DNA from: Triops longicaudatus
Taxonomy: Eukaryota > Arthropoda > Branchiopoda > Notostraca > Triopsidae
Length of the DNA stretch: 64,000 nt
Direction: 5' to 3'
Assembly (NCBI GenBank): GCA_022885665.1
Contig: JAGQDJ010000016.1
Span: 1 to 64,000 of the forward strand
Below are positions 1-11,951 of the stretch, piece after piece. The notes below the pieces were generated by a model. The model saw only the letters and a program-made list of their open reading frames with translations, did no database searches and was not told the origin of the DNA. Position 1 is the first letter of the stretch, and each line of letters starts with the position of its first letter. A program made the translations under genes and the position numbers.

Positions 1-920
1 AAAGTCGACCCAAAGATTATGAGTTGTTCGAACTCTGGCCTCCAAAGTCGTAAACGCATCAAAGCTTGCCAACCGACCAACGTTACGTTGGCTGTGAAAC
101 TCTATCGGCGCAAACAAAACTTATCTACACAAACTTATCTATGCAAAACTTATCAACACACACGCGCGCGCGCTAATACATCTAGCTTATAGCGTTTCTC
201 CGCCCTCTTCCCATACAAATCACACAAATATGGACTAAAAACAAACAATCGTATATAACCCATGGTTAGGGCGGGGGGCCCCGGGGCATTTGCCCCCCCC
301 CCTTTAATCCGGCCCTGAATACAGTCATCTAATACAATCATCGAGTCTACGTAGCTAGCCTTAAAGAAGTTCCATTCCTCGAAAACCTAGTCATGAAAGC
401 CCAAATATTTCGAGAAAAGCAGTGGAAACTAACCCAAAAAGAACTCCCTAACTTAAAAGGTATTTCACAAATATTATCTCCATTATTTTATTTTTTTTTT
501 CTATTTTAATTTATTTTGCAAAGAAAGAAAGAATATAGGAAAATAAATTGTTGCATACTTTCATGTCCTTATAGGTCTTTCGCAGCTAATTTCTACTTAA
601 GTGAACAATTTGTAGTTGCACTTCTTCCTTCCCCTTTTTCCAGACATTTTAATGGCGTTCAGGCAACAGACATACCAAACGCCGTCTTGTCAGGAACATT
701 TTAAATTTACCGCGCATTACCAGCTTTTTGCCTGGTGGACTACCCTAGAAACACTTAAGCCAATCAGGAGGCGAAAACTCATTGATTCCGCGGAAAATCC
801 GCCCCCCTGCAGTCCGAGCGCTCAACCTGGTGTAGAACTTGGTTCTTGTGTGCGCTTTTTCGTCTCTCTTAACTTTTATTTATTTTCCCGTCCTTTATTG
901 AACTTTAAAACTTAGTATAG
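1..920. other. intergenic / 5' flank of SLC35B1
   Basis: I see no convincing gene here. The short open frames have no recognisable motif and no splice partners. A CCAAT box (CCAATCAGG) lies at 760-764 on the + strand, about 160 bp before the SLC35B1 start codon, and may belong to that gene's promoter. The stretch also holds the transposon end listed at 268-317. The first 150 bases could be the tail of a gene outside the window, but nothing supports this. Confidence 0.5.
268..317 (-). mobile_element. hAT-like transposon end (solo terminal repeat)
   Basis: Read on the minus strand, the segment starts CAGGGCCGGATTAAAG, continues as a run of G, and then GCCCCGGGGCCCCC. Termini beginning CAGGGGC or CAGGGCCGG followed by G/C runs are typical of hAT superfamily elements and their MITEs. 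I see no second terminus or target duplication nearby, so this looks like a truncated copy. The superfamily assignment rests only on terminus similarity. Confidence 0.5.
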
Positions 921-2520
921 ATGCATGCCGATACCAAATTCATTACCTACGCGTTAGGCATTTTTGTATGCTATTTCTACTATGGAATACTTCAAGAGAA
1001 AATGTAAGTAGTACTGTTACTTTTTATACGATCAAAATTTAAAATTTTCACAAATCCACGTATATCTTAAATATACTGAATAGCTAGTTTTTGCTAATTC
1101 AGGTCATACGTGTGATTTTGAGTTTCCTTCAAAGCCTTCGTACCTGTCCTAAAAATAACCAACACATCTTTTGTTGTCGTTTCAGTACCAGAGGAAAATA
1201 CGGCGAAGGAGAACACAAAGAACGCTTTACATTTACCCTTGCCTTGGTTTTTGTACAATGTGTCGTAAATTATGTCTATGCCAAACTGAGTAGGACGAAA
1301 ATGGTCAATTTATTTACGAGCACTATTTTTTTATTATTTTTTTTAACTCCCGTTTAGTGTTAAAGACGGTGGCCAAACAAGGAGAAGATCGCACCAGGAC
1401 CCTTTACTATGGAATTTGTTCACTTACTTACCTTTTGGCCATGATTTGCAGCAATATGGCTCTTCAGTGGGTTAATTATCCCACACAGGTATTTTATTCC
1501 ATTTTTTTAAGCTTCACGAATACTTACGTTGTCTCTCAGGTTGTCGGCAAATCGTGCAAACCGATCCCAGTTATGATTCTAGGAGTGATATTTGGACATA
1601 AATCGTATCCGTTAGCCAAATACATGTTTGTACTTACTATCGTAGTAGGCGTGGCTTTGTTCATGTACAAAGATAGTGAAGCTGCTAAAGCAACAGGCGG
1701 AGAAATCGGCATTGGAGAAGTTCTCTTGGTAACGTGATTTTTTTTTTTTCAAGAAGGAAATGTCTTTCATTTTGACAGAAACTTTATATTTCCCCATTTG
1801 ATTTTGATACTGAATTCATATTTGATTAACATTTTTATATTTATTTGTTGTTTAAGATTTTATTTTTTTAAATTTAATCTTTTACAATTAGACCCTTTCG
1901 CTTACAATGGATGGATTGACTGGAGCAGTTCAAGAGCGCATGAAACACGAATATCAGACTAAGTCGGGCCACATGATGCTTAGCATGAATAAATGGTCTG
2001 TCTACTACTTAGCAGTTGGTAAGAAGCGTTTATTTTTTATGTAAAGACGGTAATATGTTATTACTTACTTTTCAGCACTTGTACTCACCGGTGAGTTATT
2101 TGAGTTCTTCGCTTTTGTCCAGCGACACCCTGCCATTATTTGGGAGCTCTTAAGTTTCTCGGTTGCCAGTGCACTGGGCCAAGTAAGCGGAGCTTGTTTT
2201 AGTCTCTTGCTGCATAGAAATAACCGTAGATCCTGTTCTAGTTTTTTATTTTCCGCACTATTTCGGAATACGGCCCGCTGCCCTGTTCTATCGTTACAAC
2301 CACGCGCAAATTTTTCACGGTCCTGGCGTCCGTGCTGTTTTTTGGCAACAATCTCATCCCTCGCCAGTGGATCGGAACCACTTTCGTATTCGCAGGTACT
2401 TTCAGCACATTTTGACTTGAAAACAAATAACCAGAACTTCTTTCTTTATTCCGTGAAATTTTGTCAGGTCTTGCGTTAGACAGTGTGTACGGCAAATCCA
2501 AAGCCGTGAAAGAAAAGTGA
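921..2520 (+). CDS. SLC35B1: solute carrier family 35 member B1 (ER nucleotide / nucleotide-sugar transporter)
   Basis: Eight exons: 921-1003, 1186-1289, 1358-1488, 1540-1728, 1892-2018, 2076-2182, 2242-2395 and 2468-2520. All have GT-AG borders and compatible phases, giving 948 nt and 315 aa; the family is about 320 aa. Family hallmarks are readable in order: YYGILQEKITRGKYGEG near the N-terminus, NYPTQVVGKSCKPIPVM, then YPLAKY...GVALFMYK, LTMDGLTG, and TTTRKFFTVLASV near the C-terminus. The protein is hydrophobic throughout, fitting a multi-pass carrier of the DMT fold. SLC35B1 resides in the ER membrane and has been assigned UDP-sugar and, in mammals, ATP/ADP exchange; the substrate here is inferred from homology only. 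The C-terminus (KAVKEK) is lysine-rich but lacks a perfect KKXX signal. It is convergent with pygopus. Confidence 0.93.
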
Positions 2521-2733
2521 TAATTTTTCGTTGGCTGGAGCCTATTTAAAGTATTTGACCTTTAAGCCTCCCTCCTGCCTGTTTCCCTTAAGACTGGGGT
2601 ACTTATAAGTACTGCTTTTGCCTGTTTGGGTGTGCAAATACGAGAATACAAATTATTTAAAAAGGACAACGGAGGTTGGGGTTGTATTGATTTCTAAGGG
2701 GGCAGTGGGTGCACTTGGAACAAAGATGGATGT

Positions 2734-2739
2734 AAATAA
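2734..2739 (+). terminator. possible poly(A) signal of SLC35B1
   Basis: An AATAAA hexamer lies 214 bp after the SLC35B1 stop codon and before the 3' end of convergent pygopus. It is the first such hexamer on the + strand after the stop. Support is motif and position only. Confidence 0.35.
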
Positions 2740-2907
2740 AATGGCCGATATTTAAAAAGCAGTTTCAACAACTTTGAACGGTAATAGTTCTTTTCGGAGG
2801 TAAGGAGTTCTTCCAGAGTAAATGAAAACGAGTAAAAGTCATGTAAAAAAAATGCGTTGAAATGAGAATACAGTTTCACGATCGGGTACTTTCGACCATT
2901 GATTCCC

Positions 2908-4014
2908 TTAAGGTTTGAACTTCACTTGTGGGATGTTTTTCGAAGAGAGACATTTGTCACACACCCATTCTGCATATACCTCAGCCGTCAGCAAATGGTA
3001 CGCTGCCTCGGTCAACCCTGTGCACACCCTATAAATAATAAAACCCATTTTAAGATTCCGTTTTTCCACGGTTTTCGTGAAGTCATCCTGAAATTTTTCG
3101 TGCTATTTCCAAGGTTACTTCCCAAGAGAGTATGTTGCTATACAAAACCCTCTAGCTTTTAACAATTCATACTAGAAACTAAACAAACAAAATTACTATT
3201 ACCTATGAAACCAAAAATTGCACCCCGATTCGCATAAAATAGCTTGGTCGTTGTCATGCACTTCTTTGTGACAGATGCCGCACGGGTAAATGGGCGGAGC
3301 GTTGGGATTCTGGGGGTTAAATACCATCGGTTGATCGGGAGGATAAATCTGTGAATAATAAACGTGTTTAATAAATATTTGCAACACGAAACTATTTTTT
3401 TTTTTTTTTACTTTTCCGGTTGTAACGGACATTGGTTTGGGTCCCATGCCCGGTCCCCCGAAGCCAGGACTGCCCATTCCGCAACCCATATTCATAGGTC
3501 CTTGGCTCATACCGTTCATAGGTCCCATGTTGTTCATTCCCATATTCATATTAACATTGCCCATATTGTTCATAGGATTCATGTTGGGTGCCATATTGTT
3601 CATGCCCATTTGGTTCATTCCCATCATGCCGCCCATAGGAGGTCCACCCATGCCTTGACCATGGGGTCCACCCATGGGACCCATTCCTTGGTTCATAGGT
3701 CCCCCTCCCATGGGACCCATTTGAGGATGCGGAGGAGGCGTGTCGTCGAAAGGATTGGAGGCAATAATCGTGTCGCCATATCCTTAAAACAAACATTAAT
3801 ATTAATAATGGACACACATTTGAGAAGCATGAAATACCTGATAAAGGAGGTGGAACTAAATCATTAATGGAGTTATTTTGCTGAGCAGCCTGGGATGCTG
3901 CGCTTGATCCCCTTCGCTTCTTTTTGGCATTGCCCGGGCTTTCTGGAGTGGGTCCTCCTTGGCCAGGTGACTTGAAGTCACCTGCCAATGAAAAGGGCTT
4001 CCTTTTGGACAGGG
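2908..4014 (-). CDS. pygo: Pygopus, PHD-finger co-activator of Wnt/beta-catenin signalling (5' end unresolved)
   Basis: Four minus-strand exons: 3838-4014, 3412-3782, 3203-3348 and 2908-3028, in phase, coding about 270 aa. In order: the N-terminal homology domain (KKKRRGSS, then IIASNPFDD), which in the family supports transcription; a long Met/Gly/Pro/Asn low-complexity linker of MGPMG and MNNMG repeats; then the PHD finger. The finger has all C4-H-C3 ligands (CGIC, CESGC, FHRVC, VCDKC) and its core (QPMVFNPQNPNAPPIYPCG) is almost invariant in the family. The PHD binds methylated H3K4 and the BCL9/Legless HD1 helix. The last three exons are certain. The first exon shown opens at an AG acceptor with a partial codon, and I could not find an in-frame ATG exon upstream, so the true N-terminus is missing. 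It is shorter than fly Pygo. Confidence 0.92.
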
Positions 4015-4387
4015 CTAGATAAAAAAGTTATTAAGAAATCAAAAATAAGAAAGATAAATTACCTGCGGCTGTTAGAACGGATAAAAAAGGTTGAAAACAC
4101 AATTAGCATTTGTTTACCATTACAGTATAAACTCCCCTTGACAATGTTGCCAAAAGATATAATGGCAATTTATCCTACATCAAACTTGGTTTGATATACT
4201 TTACCTCAAATAAAATTATTGTTTAAAGTATGCTTTTTAAAATGTATTTATTATATGGAAACTGTGTAAAGTAAAGACAAGTTTAAGATCAAATGCAAAA
4301 TATGACAATGGTGTTTGTTTTGGTTACGATAAATAACGCGGCATTTTCACGTGGTAAAGTTTTGGAACAATTTCGTGTTTACATAGA
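4015..4387. promoter_or_regulatory. divergent intergenic region pygo / DHX34
   Basis: Pygopus (-) and DHX34 (+) are head to head with at most about 370 bp between the visible coding parts. The missing first exon and promoter of pygopus should lie here or upstream within DHX34. I saw no TATA box. The arrangement suggests a shared bidirectional, TATA-less promoter; this is inference. Confidence 0.4.
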
Positions 4388-7300
4388 ATGTCTTCAAAAT
4401 ATCACAGGAAAAGAGATAGATCGCGTTCACATTCGCCTAGAAAGCACCATAAAACATTTTACGACTCACCTCGTAAATACAAAGACAAGCACAATTCTAA
4501 TCCAGTAAGCTACTTTCTTGAATCTAATCGGAATTTAATCGGATAGAAAAGGAAAATACAGAAAGAAAGAAAAGGTGGACTGCAGGAAAAAAGTTTTAAA
4601 AACAAAAAGTTCATTTTTAGCGTTACACGCTATTAATATGATTACACCATTCTTGTGTATTAAAATTTCAAAGCAGGCAGTCAAATCTTCGCGTACACGT
4701 GATTTAAATTCAGAATGTTTAATATACGTGTTTTCGTCATTAAATTTTTATTAATTCCTGTTTAATTAGGAGGGGAGGCGGTCCGATTCTGAAGATGAAG
4801 ACGTCGACTTTGAAAAGCACAAATGGGAGCTTGATAAAATGTTCTTCGGGGACCGGGATTTCGTCAAGAAAGGCTCACAGAACTACATCGATTTCTGGCC
4901 GTTTCTTCGCAAGTACACAACCATGCAAAAGAAGCAAGGCCTTGTATCCCAAGCTAGCTCTTTCGATTACATCACTTCACCCAAAGACGCTCAAGGCTTC
5001 CCTTTATCGTATGACAAACGAGCTCTAGTACCCTTTAGTCTCAAAATGGCTTCAGTTGACGATCTCATGGCGCGTTTACCCTTCCGTGACCGAGAAGAAG
5101 ATTCCCGGAAACGTTTGAACAAGAAGCAAATTCTCCAGTTTCAAGAAATCTTGCTGATTTATTTAGATTTCCTACAAAAAGAACGATTCAACAAGCTCCG
5201 AAAACTGCGCGAAAGCCAAGCTAATCTCCCCATTGCCCAGTACCGGGAAGAAATCATACAGTCACTCCATAACAACCAGGTGATCATCGTGGCCGGTGAC
5301 ACTGGTTGCGGCAAGTCGACGCAAGTCCCGCAGTATTTATTGCACGCCGGGTTTACCGGTATTGCCTGCACGCAACCGAGGAGAATTGCCTGTATGTCTT
5401 TGTGCAAACGCGTAGCCTACGAAACTTTGAATGAATTCGGGTCCCAAGTTGGTTATCAAATCCGTTTTGAAAAGAGCAAAACGCAACAAACGCGTATCCT
5501 TTTTCTCACGGAAGGTTTGCTATTGCGTCAGGTAAATTTGCCTTTTTTTACTTATCTTTTTATATTTCTGTAGTTTAGTTATTAATTTTCTTTTTCTGCT
5601 TTTTTATTTTAAGGTTGCTGGCGATCCTACATTATCGGCTTACAACGTAGTCGTATTGGACGAAGTTCACGAGCGGCACATTCCCGGAGATTTCTTACTG
5701 GGAGTTTTGAAATGCTTGCTTCACTCACGTTCCGATCTGAAACTCATTCTCATGTCAGCCACGATTAACATTGAGCTTTTCCAGCGATACTTCAAGTACG
5801 AAGCTCCTGTAATTCAAGTACCAGGCCGATTGTACCCTATCAAAGTCCAGTACTACCCGATACCGGCCGAAGAACGAAGCAGCAAAACTAGTCGCATTAA
5901 CCCAGCTCCTTATCTTCGCATTTTACAACTGATTGACCAAAAGTATCCAGGTAAGGGAAAAAGAATAATATAAAATAAATAAATTAGTTTATAAAGTAAT
6001 TTCTAACGAATTTGTGGATTGAAGTGGACGAACGAGGCGATTTGCTGATATTCGTCAGTGGGCTTGCCGACATTACTGCCATTGTCGATGTCGCAAAGCA
6101 GTACGCGCAACAACAGCAACGTTGGATTGTTTTACCGCTGCATAGCGCACTTTCAATTGCTGAACAAGACAAAGTGTTTCACTACGCGCCCGATGGCGTT
6201 CGTAAATGCATCGTTTCCACCAACATCGCCGAAACTTCGGTGACAATCGACGGGGTTCGGTTTGTAGTCGATTCGGGCAAGGTCAAAGAAATGAATTATG
6301 ACCCAGTCTCTAAGCTGCAGAAATTACAAGAGTTCTTTATTTCCAAAGCGTCGGCTGAACAGCGAAAAGGACGTGCAGGTACATTGCTGTACAAAATGCA
6401 TGCAATTCAATACGCTATATGTAGTTTCCAAAAATTTATGTAATATTTCTTACAATTTAGGACGAACGGGCCCTGGAGTATGTTTTCGATTGTATACAGA
6501 GCAAGAATATGCCGATTTTCCAGCGTATTCCACACCGGAAATTCAACGCGTGCCCGTGGATAGCATGTTACTTCAAATGATTTCCATGGGTCTCCCGGAT
6601 GCTCGTAGATTTCCCTTTATCGAACCTCCTCCTGCGGAAAGCATTGAAAATTCCGTGAAAACTTTGCGTGAAAAGGTGCGTGTCTTATGTTTGTTGAAAC
6701 TTTGCCTTGTTAAACAAAGATATTTACATAGGGTGCCTTAACGGAAGATGAAAAGTTAACGGATATCGGACGTTGTTTGGCCAATTTGCCAGTGGATGTA
6801 ACTATTGGGAAAATGTTGATTATGGGCTCACTTTTCCATCACTTAGAGCCGGTTCTAATCTTAGCGGCGCTGTTATCTGTACAAAATCCGTTTACAAATC
6901 GTGCTCATCGCGATCCAGATTGTGAAGTAAGGTAAACAAACATAAAACGTGCTTGATTACAAATGAGCTGTTTTAGAACGCCCGGAAAAACCTGGAGTCG
7001 GATCATGGGGATCCCATTACGCTGCTGAATGCATATAGAAGTTGGCTTGAGATCAAATCGGGCAAAAATGAAAAAGAAAGTAATTCACGGAAATGGTGCA
7101 AGCGACGAGGATTGGAGGAACAGCGGTTTTATGAAGTTACGAAACTTAGAGAACAATTTCGGGATCTTTTGAAAGTAAATGGCTGATTTATTTCTTTTTT
7201 TATATATACTTTTTATTATTGTTATTATTATTATTATTATTTTTTTTACCGTCACTTTCACATCCCCATATGGTTTTCTTATCCTCGATACCGTGCAGCT

Positions 7301-9435
7301 AGACATGAATCGCGAAATTTGCTAATTCGGTTTAATGAATTATAAATTAGGACGCTGGTTTGTTGAAAACAACCGAATCGCAAGCGTTAAGCGGGGCTGA
7401 ACGCGCTGCACGTCACGGCGAAGTGAAACAACTGCGTTCGGTTAAACGAGAGTACCATCGTAGCGCGCCTAAAAAGAAGCGTTTTCTTAAGATTGGTGAC
7501 GATGAAGAAGATGAAGAGGTGGAAGGAGAAGTGGACATTAAAGACGTGGAATTCCGCTTGAAAAACGATCAAAGCAAAGTCCATGTAAAGTTTCAATTTG
7601 AACTTTCCGTGATTAAAACCATTTTTGACGCTTAACCGTCTATACTTGAGTTTTGTAGGAGCTTCTTCTCGGATCGAAAGCGAATTCTTATCAAGATTTG
7701 ATGCTTTTGAAACTCATTTTATGTTCGGGGTTGTGTCCTCAAGTTGCAATAACGGATGAGTACAACAGTTATAAGGTATGCATCACGAACGTGGCATATT
7801 TTCTTTCCAATTTTATGTTTCTTTCTTTTCAAGAGTAATTCGGAGCAGTTGTTTCACACGAGAACGAAACCCTTCACCGCCTTGCATCCAATGAGCGTTT
7901 TTGCGTATAACCCGGAAGTTTTGCAACTCGTAGATAGCGATATTGTCCAAGTTCCTGGTTTTTCGAGCAAGCGTCCAGTTAGCAGTCGTCATCAAATTCT
8001 CTGCTATGTGTAATATTTACGTAGTTTTCGCATGGTGTCTATTTATAATGTTCTCTCTTTTTGTATAGGAGTTTGCTGGAAACAACGAAAGTTTACTTGA
8101 TGAACCCAATTCGCATGCCAGCTGTTCAGACGTTACTTCTTTTCTCGCAGTCGATTGACACAAGCGAGGATTGCACTCGGTAATCTTCTGAATTAACCAA
8201 AGCTTGCTGTTGTGTTATTTAAGCCATGTGAACTATAATTTCATGTACTTGATTGTTTTTCACCATCGGTTTATTTTTTAAGTGCCTTTTTTTTAACGGT
8301 CTTTTTTCGTTAGAATCGTGTGTGACTCTTGGTTAGAAATCAAGTTTCCCGATCCTTCTACTGGCGCGAGTTTACTCTTGAAGGCTATGCAATTGCGGTT
8401 TACGTGGCACGAATTATTAATGCTCAAATTAGAAGGTATTTCCTTATAACCTTGTGGAGTACATTCACACCTCGTCTTTTTCTGCATAGATACCAGAGAT
8501 TCAATCAAGGATAAAGAAAAAACGGAACTGAAGGCTAGTAAACTAGAGGCGCAGTTGTCCCAAGGTTTGGTGGCATTTACCCAGTGCGAAGCGCTATACA
8601 CGCTCGAACGGTTACTGGCTGCAGATTTAAAAGTCCTGTACCTGGGATTGGATCTTAAACAAAAAGATTTGACAAAATTAGAGTTTAATCCTTTCTGGAA
8701 GGATTTTCAACCCCAGCTGCATATACGTAAAGGAGGAATATTGATGACAGATTTCTTAACGTATGGCTGGTATGTCTGTTATATAGCTCTGCCCTACGAA
8801 ACTTAATTGTATTGACTAAATAATTAATTTCTTAGTTTGGAAAACACAGAAATCGGTATTCAGTATTTAAATTCGACATGGATGTGTCCAGTGTGCGAAA
8901 TCGAGTTCGCTTTCGGTGGCCTCGAACGTTTGCAGCATCGGGTTGCTTGCCAACTTAAAAAGGGGACAGGTCTGCTAACCTTTTTTTATAAAAAGATCTT
9001 TTAGCCTTTGTTAGCAGCGCGTGAGAGCACTTTCCTTGACCTTAATGATTAGCTGCCCTAACTAAATATTTTTACGCGACTCGACAGTTTTTCGTATGGC
9101 GTTGTATGGAGATAACAAAATCCTCTGGTTGCATTGGCGTTTCGCCATAGCAAGCACGTGATAAGCGTCTCACGTGGCACATTACGAGTTTTTCTTTTAA
9201 TTCTGTAATAGCGATTTTATGCTTTCTGTGACGCACTTTCGTTTGTACGTTTGTGCATGCGTTTTCTGGTAACCTTTTGTCTTTTGTAGGCGAGGAAACC
9301 GCTGAAGATGTTCAGGACAGGAAGCCAACAAAATCGGGCGAATCCTATTTCTGTCCAGACTGCAAAGAGCAACTTTACATAACCGGCATTGAGCTTCTGC
9401 GACATAAAAAAATGCATTCGAACAAAGGCGGATAA
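4388..9435 (+). CDS. DHX34: DHX34, DEAH/RHA-family RNA helicase of nonsense-mediated decay
   Basis: Fifteen exons: 4388-4504, 4770-5531, 5614-5950, 6025-6378, 6461-6675, 6732-6926, 6977-7174, 7351-7584, 7659-7775, 7834-8009, 8069-8179, 8314-8435, 8490-8769, 8836-8969 and 9290-9435. They total 3498 nt and 1165 aa; vertebrate DHX34 is about 1140. Every phase agrees. Helicase motifs: GDTGCGKST (about residue 214), TQPRR, DEVH (about 309), SAT, STNIAETSVTIDG and QRKGRAGRTGPG. The winged-helix/ratchet part and the typical RKWCKRRG block follow. The N-terminus is Arg/Ser/His-rich and then acidic. The C-terminus carries two zinc-finger-like units, CPVC...H...C and CPDC...H...H. In the family DHX34 promotes UPF1 phosphorylation during mRNA surveillance. 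The start is the first ATG before the basic RS-like segment; no alternative ATG occurs in the first exon. Confidence 0.95.
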
Positions 9436-9788
9436 TGAAACAAATGTGACCCATGAATCATTTATTGTTGTGACTCATTCCTTTTGTAATTTGAGGTGTC
9501 ACCGGTACCGTTCTTCCTGGGGGTTTGGTACCGCTCATATCGAAACTGGGTCATAAGACCTTTGTTTAATGAAGGAAAGTGGAAAGGTAACCCGCGGAAA
9601 ACGAGGGTAACCGCTTAAAGTTTGTATTGCACGCGAGTTGTTCTCAGAAGTATTGACCTGAAGGGGTTAACAAGAAGTAATGTTTCAAAATAGGAAAAGG
9701 GCTGGTGGAAAAAGTAAGGTGACCTTTTCGTATTGACCCGTTATATGATGGTTCGGGCGTCGACCTCGATTCTTTGTTCGTTCTGTAA

Positions 9789-9794
9789 AATAAA
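9789..9794 (+). terminator. possible poly(A) signal of DHX34
   Basis: An AATAAA hexamer lies about 350 bp after the DHX34 stop and about 260 bp before the polyubiquitin TATA box. It is the likeliest 3' end for DHX34 by position. Support is motif only. Confidence 0.4.
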
Positions 9795-9992
9795 ACAAGT
9801 TTCCTTAAGAGATCGTGTTGTTTATTAAAACCGGTCCCTTAAGTGTACTTTTTTCAGTTTGAAATCTATGCAATTTTATTTTCTGTACTAATTGCAAAAG
9901 TGCACCCGCAATATCTCTTTATGCTATTGCGATGATGAAATGTTTTTCCTGTTGCTGGGTCATTGTGACGTATTAGCCAGTCGCCTAGAGTG

Positions 9993-10062
9993 TTCTGGAA
10001 CGCGGAGCAAGCACCAACCAATCGACAGCCTTCTTTCAGGTCCTCCTCCGCGCCTATATAAA
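9993..10062 (+). promoter_or_regulatory. polyubiquitin core promoter with heat-shock element, CCAAT and TATA box
   Basis: Three motifs occur in order. TTCTGGAA at 9993-10000 is a minimal heat-shock element (TTCnnGAA). CCAAT lies at 10018-10022 and TATATAAAG at 10055-10062. The transcription start is expected near 10085-10095, about 60 bp before the 5'UTR splice donor. Stress-inducible polyubiquitin genes of animals have this layout. Only one HSE dyad is clear. Confidence 0.7.
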
Positions 10063-10153
10063 GTCCGCTGAAACCAAAGACGGTTAAATTGATCCCAACT
10101 CTCAAGCAGACTAGAAGTATTGTTACTGTCCAGTGTGTAAAAAATTTCATAAA

Positions 10154-11761
<1,608 letters not shown>

Positions 11762-11884
11762 AGATTCTCGCGATACCATACACCGTGATTTTCAAGTTAA
11801 GCGAACGCTTATATTTTTTATTCCTGAGAAGCAAAATTCCGCGCAGTTCTGTTACACACTGCATTACAATACAATTCATGAAGC

Positions 11885-11890
11885 ATTAAA
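11885..11890 (+). terminator. possible poly(A) signal (ATTAAA) of polyubiquitin
   Basis: An ATTAAA variant hexamer lies 124 bp after the polyubiquitin stop. No AATAAA occurs on this strand before the convergent gene. The two 3' ends are only about 190 bp apart, so the transcripts may meet or overlap. Confidence 0.4.
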
Positions 11891-11915
11891 CCATAATTGT
11901 CTTTTTACTATTTAA

Positions 11916-11921
11916 TTTATT
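11916..11921 (-). terminator. possible poly(A) signal of the FASTKD4-like gene
   Basis: TTTATT on the + strand reads AATAAA on the minus strand, 30 bp beyond the stop codon of the FASTKD4-like gene. The position is good for a short 3'UTR. Confidence 0.5.
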
Positions 11922-11951
11922 GCAACGTCATCGGCTACACCATTACTATAG

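Noticed and set aside
3437..3867. Frames on + opposite the Met/Gly linker of pygopus
   Set aside because: Complement of the MGPMG/MNNMG repeats; the minus-strand product is clear.
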